A stretch of 64,000 nucleotides of DNA from Maribacter dokdonensis DSW-8 (GCF_001447995.1 NZ_LDPE01000002.1:868001-932000); one strand, 5' to 3'; positions 43,677 through 52,882 are shown, counted from the first letter of the stretch. A program made the numbers and translations. Notes: a model not told the origin generated them from the sequence alone.

Positions 43677-44219
43677 TTATTTCAGCAGCTTATCTGCATG
43701 TAGCTGCCTTAATTTTGCCAATTTAGGGTTAATGACCACTTGGCAATATCCTTGTTCAGAATTATTTTTATAATAATCTTGATGATAATCTTCTGCATCA
43801 TAGAATATGCCAAGCGAGCTTAACTCGGTAACAATGGGCTTTTCATACACCTTCTGCATTTCACTTAAGACCATATTTGCTTTTTGCTGTTGACTGGCAT
43901 TGTGATAGTAAATTACCGATCTGTATTGCGTTCCGGTATCTGCCCCTTGTCTATTCAAGGTCGTAGGGTCATGCGTGGTCATGAAGATAATCAGTATATC
44001 TTCATATGTTATTTCAGCTGGATCAAAAGTAATCTGTATAACCTCTGCATGTCCGGTAAGACCGGAACAGATTTCTCTATACGTAGGTCTTCCAGGGGCT
44101 TTGCCACCGGTATATCCTGAAACTACTTTATGAACACCTCTTACTTCTTGAAAAACGGCTTCTGTACACCAAAAACATCCACCGCCAACCGTAGCAACTT
44201 CAAAATTAGTATTATCCAT
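43677..44219 (-). CDS. msrA: Peptide-methionine (S)-S-oxide reductase
   Basis: A 180-residue MsrA that repairs the S epimer of methionine sulfoxide in proteins. The active-site motif GGGCFWCTEAVFQ starts at about residue 12 with the catalytic Cys15; GYTGGKAPGRPTYREICSGLTGHAEVIQITFDP and YHQDYYKNN are further family blocks. No signal peptide, so cytoplasmic. The start overlaps the end of msrB by eight bases, so the two reductases are made together and cover both sulfoxide epimers. Confidence 0.96.
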   Translation of the reverse strand: MDNTNFEVATVGGGCFWCTEAVFQEVRGVHKVVSGYTGGKAPGRPTYREICSGLTGHAEVIQITFDPAEITYEDILIIFMTTHDPTTLNRQGADTGTQYRSVIYYHNASQQQKANMVLSEMQKVYEKPIVTELSSLGIFYDAEDYHQDYYKNNSEQGYCQVVINPKLAKLRQLHADKLLK

Positions 44220-44673
44220 TAGCTTCCTCCTTTTCTAATTGCATAGATTCAGAATTAATGCAGTACCGTAATCCGCTTGGTTCTGGTCCGTCAGGAAAAA
44301 CATGTCCTAAATGGGCATCGCAAGTATTGCACATAACCTCAACTCGTATCATTCCAAAAGAGGTGTCTTTGTGATATTTTATGGCGTTTTCTTTAATAGG
44401 TTGCGTAAAGCTTGGCCATCCTGTACCAGATTCAAACTTAATAGTTGAATCGAATAAAGGTGTGGCACAACAAATACATTCATATTTGCCTGCTTCATGC
44501 GCAGAACATAAGGCACCTGAATGCGGGGCTTCGGTTCCTTTTTTACGAGTAATTTTAAATTGTTGGGGCGTAAGTACATTTTTCCATTCCAGTTCGGTTT
44601 TTTCAACCCTTTGGTCTGGTTCAGGATTACCATTTACTGAAAAATGAATAACATCTTTCCAAGTTAACATCAT
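44212..44673 (-). CDS. msrB: Peptide-methionine (R)-S-oxide reductase
   Basis: A 153-residue MsrB for the R epimer. Two CxxC pairs bind zinc (CICCATPLF and VMCNTCDAHLGHVFPDGP), and the catalytic Cys is in LRYCINSESM near the C-terminus; WPSFTQPI is also typical. A GGAAA stretch lies 6 bases before the ATG pair, one of the few Shine-Dalgarno-like sites in the window. It is the first gene of the msrBA unit and divergent from the exported endonuclease. Confidence 0.95.
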   Translation of the reverse strand: MMLTWKDVIHFSVNGNPEPDQRVEKTELEWKNVLTPQQFKITRKKGTEAPHSGALCSAHEAGKYECICCATPLFDSTIKFESGTGWPSFTQPIKENAIKYHKDTSFGMIRVEVMCNTCDAHLGHVFPDGPEPSGLRYCINSESMQLEKEEANG

Positions 44674-44728
44674 AATATTTCCTTTCGTTTTAGACTTATT
44701 ATACTGGCTTTATTGGTCGGTAAATTGC

Positions 44729-44758
44729 TTTGATTCTTACAAAATTACGGTAATTTTG
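44729..44758 (+). promoter_or_regulatory. Promoter of the exported endonuclease gene
   Basis: TTTG (44729-44732), 18 bases, then TAATTTTG (44751-44758): a textbook Bacteroidetes -33/-7 pair. The -7 box ends only 4 bases before the ATG at 44763, so transcription should start at or next to the start codon, giving a leaderless mRNA. Confidence 0.65.
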
Positions 44759-44762
44759 GCGC

Positions 44763-45575
44763 ATGGCATACCGTAATAAAAATAGAACTATTTATAGCGT
44801 TCTAATTCTTATTTGCGTAGTTGGTTTTTGGTTGTTTGAAAATTTTTATACCCCGGCTACGTATTCAAAAACCGATACAGATAATGGTCCCAATGATTTT
44901 CCAGAAGAGTTGTTACCCGAGTCCACCACAGGAGAAATTGTAAATCATTCATTTTTTACCCTGTCTTATAATGAACCATATGAGCAAGCAGAGTGGGTAG
45001 CCTATGTGTTGGATAAAAGTCATTTGACGTATGATGATAGAAAGCGGCCATATTTTATTGAAGACCCGTTTGTATCATCAAAATCTGCCGATTGGCGTAA
45101 TTATAAAGGGTCTGGCTATGATCGCGGGCATTTGGTACCGGCTGGTGATCGTAGGTTTTCCCTACAAGCTTATAATGAAACCTTTTATACCAGTAATATA
45201 AGTCCGCAAAATAGGGAGTTCAATGCTGGTATTTGGAACGATTTAGAGCAACAGACAAGACGTTGGGCAAAACAATATGGCACGTTGTATATATTTACTG
45301 GTGGCGTATTGGAAAAAGGTTTAGAAGAAATAGGGGAAGAGGATGTTGATGTTCCTGATCATTTTTATAAAATTATTGCCAGAAAAAAAGATGATAAGAT
45401 ATACACGCTTTCTTTTTTAATCCCCAATAAACCCCAATTCGCATCACTCAGAAATTTTGTGGTATCTGTGGAAGAAGTTGAAAAAGCTACGGGTATTGAT
45501 TTTTTTAACCAAATATCAAAAAATCAACAAAGTGCTTTTGAGGGGAGTAAAAGTACGGTGGGCTGGAAATTTTAA
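44763..45575 (+). CDS. DNA/RNA non-specific endonuclease (NUC1 family), exported
   Basis: A 270-residue protein with an N-terminal membrane anchor or signal (about 9-27, YSVLILICVVGFWLFENFY) and a beta-beta-alpha-metal nuclease domain. The catalytic motif is GYDRGHLVPAGDRR, with His as general base, and the metal-binding Asn lies in FYTSNISPQNREFNAGIWNDLE. Such enzymes cut DNA and RNA without sequence preference, in the periplasm or outside, for nutrient use or clearance of DNA. Its stop codon overlaps the stop of convergent rodA. The upstream promoter implies a leaderless transcript. Confidence 0.92.
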   Translation: MAYRNKNRTIYSVLILICVVGFWLFENFYTPATYSKTDTDNGPNDFPEELLPESTTGEIVNHSFFTLSYNEPYEQAEWVAYVLDKSHLTYDDRKRPYFIEDPFVSSKSADWRNYKGSGYDRGHLVPAGDRRFSLQAYNETFYTSNISPQNREFNAGIWNDLEQQTRRWAKQYGTLYIFTGGVLEKGLEEIGEEDVDVPDHFYKIIARKKDDKIYTLSFLIPNKPQFASLRNFVVSVEEVEKATGIDFFNQISKNQQSAFEGSKSTVGWKF

Positions 45576-46855
45576 AAACCTTCTTTTAATCTATTGGTAT
45601 CTAGTCTTAAGAATACAAAAAGTAAAATTGTAAAGAATAAAAGACCGGATCCCCCATAACTAAAGAAAGGCAAGGGTATACCTATAGTAGGTAAAATACC
45701 TATTACCATTCCAATGTTGATGAAATAATGAATTAAAAGGATAGATATTACACCGTAACCGTACATACGGGCAAAGGCATTTTTTTGACGTTCCGCCAAT
45801 GAAATCAATCTTAGGAACAACACCGAGAACAGAATTATTACGGTAGCCGTACCCAAGAAGCCCCATTCTTCCCCAACGGTGCTAAAAATATAATCTGTAT
45901 CCTGTTCAGGTACAAAGTCGCCTTTTGTTCTTGTACCTTCTAAAAAGCCTTTACCAAAAAATCCTCCAGACTCAATTGCTTTTTCAGATTGGTAGGTATT
46001 GTATCCGATAGACTTTCTAATTTGCTCTAATTTTTTTGGATCTTTCTCCAATCTTAACCATAGTCCAAAACGATCTCTATGGCGTTGTTCAAAAACATTG
46101 TTGAATACAAAGTTTACCGAAAGAGAGAAAAGTATAACTGCAGCATACGTTAGGCTAAGTGGTATAACGGGAATTTTGAAAGTTTTCTTTTTTAGTGCAA
46201 ATAAAATTATGGTAAATAATACCATACCGATTACAAGCCAAACCGTACCATACATTAGGGTAATAACAAATACGAGAATTAAACTTACTAGCACTACTAA
46301 ATAATAGAGTGGTAAGCCTTCTCTAAAGATAACGAAAATTAAGGCAAAGAATACCAAGGCGCTACCAGGGTCCGGTTGTGGTATGATCAATAATGCGGGT
46401 ACTATAATAATTAGCAACGCATAAAATTGATCTTTTCTTCTTTTGATATCTGTTTGTATATCACTTAAGTATTTTGCTAATGCTAAAGCAGTGGCCACTT
46501 TAGCCAGCTCAGAGGGTTGCAAATTGAAAAAACCAAGATCATACCAAGAAGTTGCTCCGGCAATGGTTTTACCAAATACGAACAAGCCAAGTAGGGAAAC
46601 CATTGAAATAAGGTAGAAGAGACTAGAAAATCTTTCGTAAAAATTGACCTCCAATGCTAAGATAATAACAATGGTCACTAGGCTTACCCCTATGAAAAAT
46701 AGTTGCTTTCCATACCTGGTACCAATGTCGAATATGGAACTACTGTCATCTGTAAAGGTGCTGGAATATATATTGATCCAGCCAATGAGCACCAGTGCAA
46801 AATAGATGAAAACACTTAGCCAGTCTATTCTTTTGAGTATACTTCTACCAGACAC
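45572..46855 (-). CDS. rodA: Rod-shape SEDS peptidoglycan glycosyltransferase RodA
   Basis: A 427-residue SEDS-family protein with about ten helices. Signatures: GATSWYDLGFFNLQPSELAKVATALALAKYL (about 100-130), PDPGSALVFFAL with the functionally important Asp, ESGGFFGKGFLEGTRTKGDFVPEQDTDYIFSTVGEEWGFLG and GIPLPFFSYGGSGLL near the end. It polymerises glycan strands for lateral wall growth with PBP2. The last gene of the mre operon, it overlaps PBP2 by 11 bases. Its stop overlaps the convergent nuclease stop. Confidence 0.95.
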   Translation of the reverse strand: MSGRSILKRIDWLSVFIYFALVLIGWINIYSSTFTDDSSSIFDIGTRYGKQLFFIGVSLVTIVIILALEVNFYERFSSLFYLISMVSLLGLFVFGKTIAGATSWYDLGFFNLQPSELAKVATALALAKYLSDIQTDIKRRKDQFYALLIIIVPALLIIPQPDPGSALVFFALIFVIFREGLPLYYLVVLVSLILVFVITLMYGTVWLVIGMVLFTIILFALKKKTFKIPVIPLSLTYAAVILFSLSVNFVFNNVFEQRHRDRFGLWLRLEKDPKKLEQIRKSIGYNTYQSEKAIESGGFFGKGFLEGTRTKGDFVPEQDTDYIFSTVGEEWGFLGTATVIILFSVLFLRLISLAERQKNAFARMYGYGVISILLIHYFINIGMVIGILPTIGIPLPFFSYGGSGLLFFTILLFVFLRLDTNRLKEGF

Positions 46856-48713
46856 GCTCGTTTATTTTGAACTCCTCCCCACTGTAGGGTTTCGCGTATT
46901 CGGCTTCCAATGTTTTTTCCAACATTCTTTTTTCCAAATCCTTTCTGGAAATTTCTCCTTTTAGGTATTTCTCTATCATAAGCGTGGCAATGTGGCCAGC
47001 ATATCTAGAGCCAAAGTAGCCATTTTCAATATAAACGGCGATGGCAATTTTAGGATCGTCTACAGGTGCAAATGCCACAAAAACGGAATGGTCCGTCAAT
47101 TGGGTACGTACACCATCTATTTTGGTAAAATTCTCCGCCGTACCAGTTTTTCCTGCTACTTCTATTCCTGGTATCTGTAACCATCTTGCAGTACCGCTTA
47201 CATAAACATCTGCCATACCTTGAACTACCGGCTCAAAATATTTTGGGTCGATCGTTGTGTGCTTTGCTTCGGTAAATTTTGGTTCTGTAATATCTTTGCC
47301 TTCAATTTTCTTTAAAATGTGCGGTGTAAAATAGTGCCCTCTGTTGGCAATGGCAGCTGTCATGTTCGCTAATTGTACAGGAGTTGCCAATATTTCACCT
47401 TGCCCAATAGAATTTGAGATAATATAAGACGAACTCCATCTATTATCCCCATACCACTTGTCATAATATTCTTTACTAGGAATACGACCTCTTTGACCAA
47501 ATGGCAAATCGTAACCTAAATAATCGCCTAGACCAAAGCTTCGCATGTGTTTTTCCCACACATCCATGGCTTCATCCGTAGTTTCGAATTTTTCGAATAT
47601 TTTTCTGAAGGCACCAGCAAAATAAGCGTTGCATGATTGAGATATTCCGTTATTTAGTTTTCTTAAACCTCCACCACAGTGGCAGCCTCTTTTTTTCTTG
47701 CCCACATAAAAACCGTGATAACACTGAATGGTCGTAGACTCATCCAAAACCCCTTCTTGAAGGGCGATGAGTGCGTTCAGCGTTTTAAATGGTGATCCAG
47801 GGGGTTGCTGTGCATGAATGGATCGGTCCCAGGTAGGGTTCGCTATGGTATCGTTATAAAGTTTAGTATAGTTTTTTGAACGTTCTCTACCAACCAATAA
47901 TGCAGGGTCGTATGTTGGCCCGGAAATCATGGAGAGAATTTCTCCTGTAGCAGGTTCTATAGCTACAATACCACCTCTTTTTCCGTTCATTAGGGTTTCA
48001 CCATACTCTTGTAAGGTTTTATCTATGGTAATACTAATTTGTTTTCCTTGCTCAGGTAAAGTATCTAATTCCCCATTTTTATATGGACCAATATCTCTAT
48101 TGAATCTGTCTTTTTGTATGTATTGCACACCCTTTCTTCCTCTTAAAAGGTCTTCGTAATAACGTTCTACTCCAGTTCTGCCTTTTAATTCACCTTGTAC
48201 ATAATACTTGTTAACGGCAAGATCTCCTTCGTTTACCTCGCTTATATACCCAAGAACATTGGCTGCACTGGGTGTGTCGTAATAACGTAAAGATCTTTTT
48301 TGAATATAGAAACCTTTGTATTTACGCATTTTCTCTTGGAGCTTAGCATAATCTTGTTTTGATAGTTGAGGTACAAGTACAGAAGGAAGTCTAGGGGAGT
48401 ATACTCTTGCTTTTCTTAATTTTTCAACGAATTTCTCTTTTTCTATGCCTAAAAGCCCACAAAACTCTAAAGTGTCCAGAGCCTTTACTTCTCTTGGTAT
48501 GACCATGACGTCATAAGCAGGATCATTACCTACTAATAGATGACCATTACGATCGTATATGTAGCCACGTTCTGGATAATCATAAATAGCTTTAATTGCG
48601 GGGTCTTCTAAAACCTGTTCTGCAGAAAAACTAAAAATTTGCAAATAGGATAGCCTTCCCAAAAAGGTAATTGCGATTACAATGATAATAGATGATAAAA
48701 GAATTTTTCTCAT
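46845..48713 (-). CDS. mrdA: Penicillin-binding protein 2 (class B transpeptidase)
   Basis: A 622-residue class B PBP. It has a single N-terminal anchor (about 3-22), a PBP dimerisation domain (about 45-215) and a transpeptidase domain with all three motifs: SxxK in PPGSPFKTLNAL, SxN in GISQSCNAYF and KTG in AGKTGTAENF. The conserved GRTGVERYYEDLLRG block precedes the catalytic domain. It cross-links wall synthesised by RodA during elongation. It overlaps mreD by four and rodA by 11 bases. The insert CGGGLRKLNNG with paired Cys (KRGCHCGGG) before the SxN motif is a feature I associate with Bacteroidetes PBP2. Confidence 0.95.
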   Translation of the reverse strand: MRKILLSSIIIVIAITFLGRLSYLQIFSFSAEQVLEDPAIKAIYDYPERGYIYDRNGHLLVGNDPAYDVMVIPREVKALDTLEFCGLLGIEKEKFVEKLRKARVYSPRLPSVLVPQLSKQDYAKLQEKMRKYKGFYIQKRSLRYYDTPSAANVLGYISEVNEGDLAVNKYYVQGELKGRTGVERYYEDLLRGRKGVQYIQKDRFNRDIGPYKNGELDTLPEQGKQISITIDKTLQEYGETLMNGKRGGIVAIEPATGEILSMISGPTYDPALLVGRERSKNYTKLYNDTIANPTWDRSIHAQQPPGSPFKTLNALIALQEGVLDESTTIQCYHGFYVGKKKRGCHCGGGLRKLNNGISQSCNAYFAGAFRKIFEKFETTDEAMDVWEKHMRSFGLGDYLGYDLPFGQRGRIPSKEYYDKWYGDNRWSSSYIISNSIGQGEILATPVQLANMTAAIANRGHYFTPHILKKIEGKDITEPKFTEAKHTTIDPKYFEPVVQGMADVYVSGTARWLQIPGIEVAGKTGTAENFTKIDGVRTQLTDHSVFVAFAPVDDPKIAIAVYIENGYFGSRYAGHIATLMIEKYLKGEISRKDLEKRMLEKTLEAEYAKPYSGEEFKINERVW

Positions 48714-49219
48714 TCTTTTTTAGTGCTGAATAACGTACTGAACAAAATGCCTAATATCAACGTGGAAATACCCACTACGACTGTTTTTTGTAAAATTAAC
48801 AAGCTATTTGCAAAGCTGAAAATTTCTAAAGTGAAGTATACCAAGTGATGTATTATAATCAATAACGCTAAAAACGTAAATTGTTGTGCCTTAGTGCTAT
48901 TGTTTAACTTAAAACTTTGAAATTCATAATTGACACCAAAGACAAAACGCATTATGGTTGGTCTTAAATAGGCTATGGTTACTGTGGCCGCTGCGTTAAT
49001 GGCAAGTGTGTCAGAGAAAATATCTACGCAAAGACCTAAGAAAAAACATAGAAGTATAAAGGTAGTTCTATTTTGTTTGATAGGATACCAGTAAAGAAAG
49101 AGAATGTAAACCAGTGGGTTTATATACCCAAAAAAATTCAATTTATTGAATACTAGTACTTGTACCAGTACCAATAAAATAAATCGGAGTACAATTAAAA
49201 ATGTCGTACTATTGATCAT
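48710..49219 (-). CDS. mreD: Rod shape-determining protein MreD
   Basis: A 169-residue hydrophobic protein with five or six helices and little soluble sequence. The call rests on size, topology and position between mreC and PBP2; the FFLGLCVDIFSDTLAINAAA segment matches the conserved helix of MreD. It forms part of the elongasome in the inner membrane. It overlaps mreC by 11 bases and PBP2 by 4. Confidence 0.88.
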   Translation of the reverse strand: MINSTTFLIVLRFILLVLVQVLVFNKLNFFGYINPLVYILFLYWYPIKQNRTTFILLCFFLGLCVDIFSDTLAINAAATVTIAYLRPTIMRFVFGVNYEFQSFKLNNSTKAQQFTFLALLIIIHHLVYFTLEIFSFANSLLILQKTVVVGISTLILGILFSTLFSTKKE

Positions 49220-50033
49220 TGGCCTCTGTTTCTGCTTCTAGTTCTAAAACTTCTTTGCGATTTAAATTTTTAATGATGTATATAGTCCCAATATTGGTCA
49301 TGTCATTGAACAGTTCTACATTAATAAAGTAGAAACTTTTAGAATTGTCCAAATCAAAACTTTTAATGGTTCCTATAGGTATATTCTCCGGGAAAATGCT
49401 ACTCATGGCTCCCGTTACAATGGTATCGCCAATGGTTAACGGCACCAATCTTGGAATGTCAATTAGTTGAACAACATTATAGTCGGTCGTGTTTTCCCAA
49501 ACTAAAGATCCAAAGTGGTTAGAGTTTTTGATTTTAGCGTTTATGGTAGATTTGTCACTTAAAATACTCTGCACGGTAGAAAAATTATTTGACGTGTTTT
49601 CCACGATGCCAAGAATACCTTTATCAGTTATAACACCCATATCTTGTGCAATACTATCGTTTTCACCTTTATTGATAGTTATATAATTACGTTGATCGGC
49701 ATAGCTGTTATTAATTGCCCTACCCCTAATTATTTCATAATTAACAGAAGTAGAATCTATCCTTGAAGGCGATAGTAATACGTTGTTGAATAGCCTATCC
49801 CTAAGTCGTTTGTTTTCCTCTACCAGCCTGTTGTTTTCTTCCCTTAATCCAAAATAAGAAGTTATATTATCTGAGAATGTATATATACTTCCAGTAATAT
49901 AGTTGGAGGAATTTAAAAATTTAGATTGATGGTACGAATGCGATTGAAATGTAAAAATGAATGATATAAAGAGCAAAAAAAGGTATAGTAAGAAAATCTT
50001 ATTCCTAATTAAAAAATTTATGATCTGCTGCAT
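49209..50033 (-). CDS. mreC: Rod shape-determining protein MreC
   Basis: A 274-residue inner-membrane protein with one N-terminal helix (about 11-28), a coiled-coil stretch (REENNRLVEENKRLRDRLF, about 60-80) and two six-strand beta-barrel domains. Family blocks include NKGENDSIAQDMGVITDKGILGIV and SRIDSTSVNYEIIRGRAI. It links MreB to the PBP2-RodA synthase. The 172-base gap to mreB holds several small dyads but no clear terminator, so co-transcription with mreB remains likely. Confidence 0.93.
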   Translation of the reverse strand: MQQIINFLIRNKIFLLYLFLLFISFIFTFQSHSYHQSKFLNSSNYITGSIYTFSDNITSYFGLREENNRLVEENKRLRDRLFNNVLLSPSRIDSTSVNYEIIRGRAINNSYADQRNYITINKGENDSIAQDMGVITDKGILGIVENTSNNFSTVQSILSDKSTINAKIKNSNHFGSLVWENTTDYNVVQLIDIPRLVPLTIGDTIVTGAMSSIFPENIPIGTIKSFDLDNSKSFYFINVELFNDMTNIGTIYIIKNLNRKEVLELEAETEANDQ

Positions 50034-50205
50034 TCACCTCTAAATTTTTACTCAATAATTGAGATTTGAAATTAACTCTCGTTAGTTAAGTTCTAACAAG
50101 TATTAACTTGTAAAACATCATCATAACCACTATTAAATGATTTTTAAACTTTACTAAAGGTTGTTTATCGTGAAGTTAAAAAGTTATTCTTAAAAAAAGA
50201 ACTTC
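50034..50205. other. Dyad-rich spacer between mreB and mreC
   Basis: The spacer holds no open frame. It contains several short perfect dyads: CTCAATAATTGAG, GTTAG-N7-CTAAC and ACAAGT-ATTA-ACTTGT, plus a weak stem near the mreB stop. They could attenuate the transcript so that mreB outnumbers the membrane partners, or bind a regulator; no U tract fits a full terminator. Confidence 0.3.
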
Positions 50206-51234
50206 TTACTTGATCAATATACTCTTATAGCGTTCTAGATTTTTTAATGCAATACCGGTACCACGAACAACTGCACGTAAAGGATCTTCCGCGATATACA
50301 CAGGTAGATCGGTTTTTTGTGATAGCCTTCTATCCAGACCACGTAGCATAGAACCACCACCGGCAAGATAAATACCTGTATTGTAAATATCGGCAGCTAA
50401 TTCTGGTGGAGTTTGGGATAATGTTTCCATTACCGCATCTTCTACACGTAAAATAGATTTGTCAAGAGCTTTAGCTATTTCTCTATATGAAATTTGAACT
50501 TGTTTTGGCTTTCCTGTTAAAAGATCGCGTCCCTGAACCGACTTCTCATCTGGTGGAGATTGTAGGTCTTCGGTTGCCGAACCTATTTCTATTTTAATGG
50601 CTTCTGCAGTACTTTCACCTACATAAAGGTTATGCTGGGTACGCATGTAATAAATAATGTCGTTGGTAAATACATCACCTGCAATTTTAACCGACTTATC
50701 ACAAACAATACCACCAAGTGCAATTACTGCAATTTCAGTAGTACCACCCCCTATATCAACAATCATATTACCTTTTGGTTGCATAATGTCTAAACCTATA
50801 CCAATAGCTGCTGCCATTGGTTCGTGGATCAAATACACCTCTTTACCGTTAACACGTTCTGCAGATTCTTTTACGGCACGCATTTCTACTTCTGTAATTC
50901 CACTAGGAATACAAATAACTAAACGCAATGCTGGCGGAAACCATTTTTTCTTTAATGCCGGAATGTTCTTAATAAACATCATCAACATTTTCTCAGAAGC
51001 GTCAAAATCAGCTATTACACCATCTTTCAATGGTCTAATAGTTTTAATATTTTCATGGGTCTTTCCTTGCATCATGTTGGCTTCTTTACCAACTGCAATG
51101 ATTTTACCGCTAATTCTATCTCTAGCAACTATTGACGGACTGTCAACAACTACCTTGTCATTATGAATTATAAGGGTGTTCGCTGTACCTAAATCTATAG
51201 CTATTTCCTCGGTCAAGAAATCAAAAAATCCCAT
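50206..51234 (-). CDS. mreB: Rod shape-determining actin homologue MreB
   Basis: A 342-residue actin-fold ATPase that forms membrane filaments guiding wall synthesis. Motifs: EIAIDLGTANTLI (phosphate 1), IVDIGGGTTEIAVIALGG (phosphate 2), VYLIHEPMAAAIGIGLDI (connect) and IYLAGGGSMLRGLDRRL (adenosine). Length is normal. It has a separate promoter box (TACTTTTG at 51277-51284) just 7 bases before the purH stop on the same strand, so it can be expressed independently of purH. Confidence 0.97.
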   Translation of the reverse strand: MGFFDFLTEEIAIDLGTANTLIIHNDKVVVDSPSIVARDRISGKIIAVGKEANMMQGKTHENIKTIRPLKDGVIADFDASEKMLMMFIKNIPALKKKWFPPALRLVICIPSGITEVEMRAVKESAERVNGKEVYLIHEPMAAAIGIGLDIMQPKGNMIVDIGGGTTEIAVIALGGIVCDKSVKIAGDVFTNDIIYYMRTQHNLYVGESTAEAIKIEIGSATEDLQSPPDEKSVQGRDLLTGKPKQVQISYREIAKALDKSILRVEDAVMETLSQTPPELAADIYNTGIYLAGGGSMLRGLDRRLSQKTDLPVYIAEDPLRAVVRGTGIALKNLERYKSILIK

Positions 51235-51276
51235 ATGTGATGTTTAAATTTTAGATAAAAGGGTGTATTTCATCGA

Positions 51277-51284
51277 CAAAAGTA
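51277..51284 (-). promoter_or_regulatory. -7 box of mreB
   Basis: The minus strand reads TACTTTTG, a perfect TAnnTTTG element, about 42 bases before the mreB ATG and wedged against the purH stop codon. No TTG at -33 is evident; that region falls inside purH. Confidence 0.45.
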
Positions 51285-51290
51285 ATGAAA

Positions 51291-52823
51291 TTAATGCTTG
51301 AAATGACGTGTGCCTGTCATCACCATTGAAATTTTGTGTTCGTTGCAATAATCTATGCTTAATTGGTCTTTTATGGATCCCCCTGGTTGTATTACACTGG
51401 TGATTCCTGCTTTATCGGCAATTTCAACACAGTCTGGGAACGGGAAGAAAGCATCACTTGCCATAACCGCACCTTTAAGGTCAAAATTAAAAGACTCTGC
51501 TTTGTGTATTGCTTGGTTCAAGGCATCTACTCTACTGGTTTGACCGGTACCACTTGCGCAAAGTTGTTTGTTTTTGGCTAAAACAATGGTATTGGATTTT
51601 GTATGCTTACAAAGTTTTGATGCAAAAATTAAATCTTCTAACTCTTGATCAGTAGGTTTAGTGGTAGTTGCATTCGTAAGGTCAGCAATGGCATCTGTTT
51701 TATGATCTTTTTCTTGAAGAAGCATACCGTTTAAACAAGTTCTTACTTGCATTTCTGGCATGTCAACTTCATTTTGGATCAAGATGATTCTGTTTTTCTT
51801 TCCTTTTAAAATTTCCAATGCCTCAGCATTGTAGCTTGGAGCTATAACTACCTCGCAGAATAATTTATGTATTTCCTCTGCTGTAGCCTTATCAATTTCT
51901 TTGTTACTGATTAAAACACCGCCAAAAGCAGATACGGGGTCACCGGCTAAAGCGTCTACATAAGCTTGGTGTAACGTGTCTCTTTGTGCTAGTCCGCAAG
52001 CATTGTTATGTTTCAAAATAGCAAAGGTTGGTGCGTCATTTTTAAACTCTAACATTAAGTTTACAGCTGCATCAACATCCAATAGATTGTTATATGATAA
52101 TTCTTTACCGTGAAGCTTGGAGAACATTGCATCAAAATCACCAAAGAAGAATCCTTTTTGGTGAGGGTTTTCTCCGTAGCGTAAAACCTTACCGGAAGTT
52201 TCACTGACTTTAAGCGCGGCTAAATCATGGTTTTGGTTGAAATAATTGAAAATAGCAGTATCGTAGTGGGAGGAAACATTGAAAGATTTAGCAGCAAAAC
52301 GCTTTCTATCTTCTAGGCTAATGTTTCCGTTATCTGCAGAAATAACTTCAAGAAAATCAGCATAATCTTCCATAGAGGAAACGCAGGTAACATCTTTAAA
52401 GTTCTTGGCTGCGGCACGTATAAGCGAAATACCACCTATATCTATCTTCTCAATGATATCTTGCTCAGAAGCACCACTGGCAACCGTTTTTTCAAACGGA
52501 TACAGATCCACAATAACAATGTCTATTTGCGGAATTTCAAACTCTGCCAACTGTGCAACATCACTTTCGTTATCCTGTCTGTTTAAAATACCGCCAAATA
52601 CTTTTGGGTGTAAAGTTTTAACTCTTCCTCCTAAAATAGAAGGGTAGCTTGTTACATCCTCTACGGGAACAACGTCTATTCCTAAATCAGTGATGAATTT
52701 TTCGGTTCCTCCAGTGGAGTAAATAGTGATTCCTAATTCTTGAAATTTTCTTACTATCGGCTCTAATCCGTCTTTATGAAAAACTGAAATTAAGGCTGAA
52801 GACGCTTTTTTTACACTGCTCAT
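51291..52823 (-). CDS. purH: Bifunctional AICAR formyltransferase / IMP cyclohydrolase
   Basis: A 510-residue enzyme for the last two steps of de novo IMP synthesis. The N-terminal MGS-like cyclohydrolase domain (about 1-150) shows LGITIYSTGGTEKFI, SILGGRVKTLHPKVFGGIL and IDIGGISLIRAAAKN. The C-terminal formyltransferase domain has AFAGD-like DALAGDPVSAFGGVLISN, the catalytic Lys-His in ILKHNNACGLA, and VMASDAFFPFPD. Length and motifs are normal. It has its own promoter box at 52856-52863. Confidence 0.97.
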   Translation of the reverse strand: MSSVKKASSALISVFHKDGLEPIVRKFQELGITIYSTGGTEKFITDLGIDVVPVEDVTSYPSILGGRVKTLHPKVFGGILNRQDNESDVAQLAEFEIPQIDIVIVDLYPFEKTVASGASEQDIIEKIDIGGISLIRAAAKNFKDVTCVSSMEDYADFLEVISADNGNISLEDRKRFAAKSFNVSSHYDTAIFNYFNQNHDLAALKVSETSGKVLRYGENPHQKGFFFGDFDAMFSKLHGKELSYNNLLDVDAAVNLMLEFKNDAPTFAILKHNNACGLAQRDTLHQAYVDALAGDPVSAFGGVLISNKEIDKATAEEIHKLFCEVVIAPSYNAEALEILKGKKNRIILIQNEVDMPEMQVRTCLNGMLLQEKDHKTDAIADLTNATTTKPTDQELEDLIFASKLCKHTKSNTIVLAKNKQLCASGTGQTSRVDALNQAIHKAESFNFDLKGAVMASDAFFPFPDCVEIADKAGITSVIQPGGSIKDQLSIDYCNEHKISMVMTGTRHFKH

Positions 52824-52855
52824 TGTATGATGCTTAAATGTTTTTAATAAGCAAG

Positions 52856-52882
52856 CAAAAGTAATTTTTTTGCGGTTACAAA
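52856..52882 (-). promoter_or_regulatory. Promoter of purH
   Basis: On the minus strand TTTG (52879-52882) and a perfect -7 box TACTTTTG (52856-52863) are 15 bases apart, slightly short of the usual spacing. The box is 32 bases before the ATG. No purine-repressor site is recognised. Confidence 0.5.

Noticed and set aside
50657..51166. A 169-codon open frame on the plus strand
   Set aside because: It is entirely antisense to mreB, whose motifs are unambiguous; long antisense frames also occur over groEL, secG and purH and arise from codon bias.
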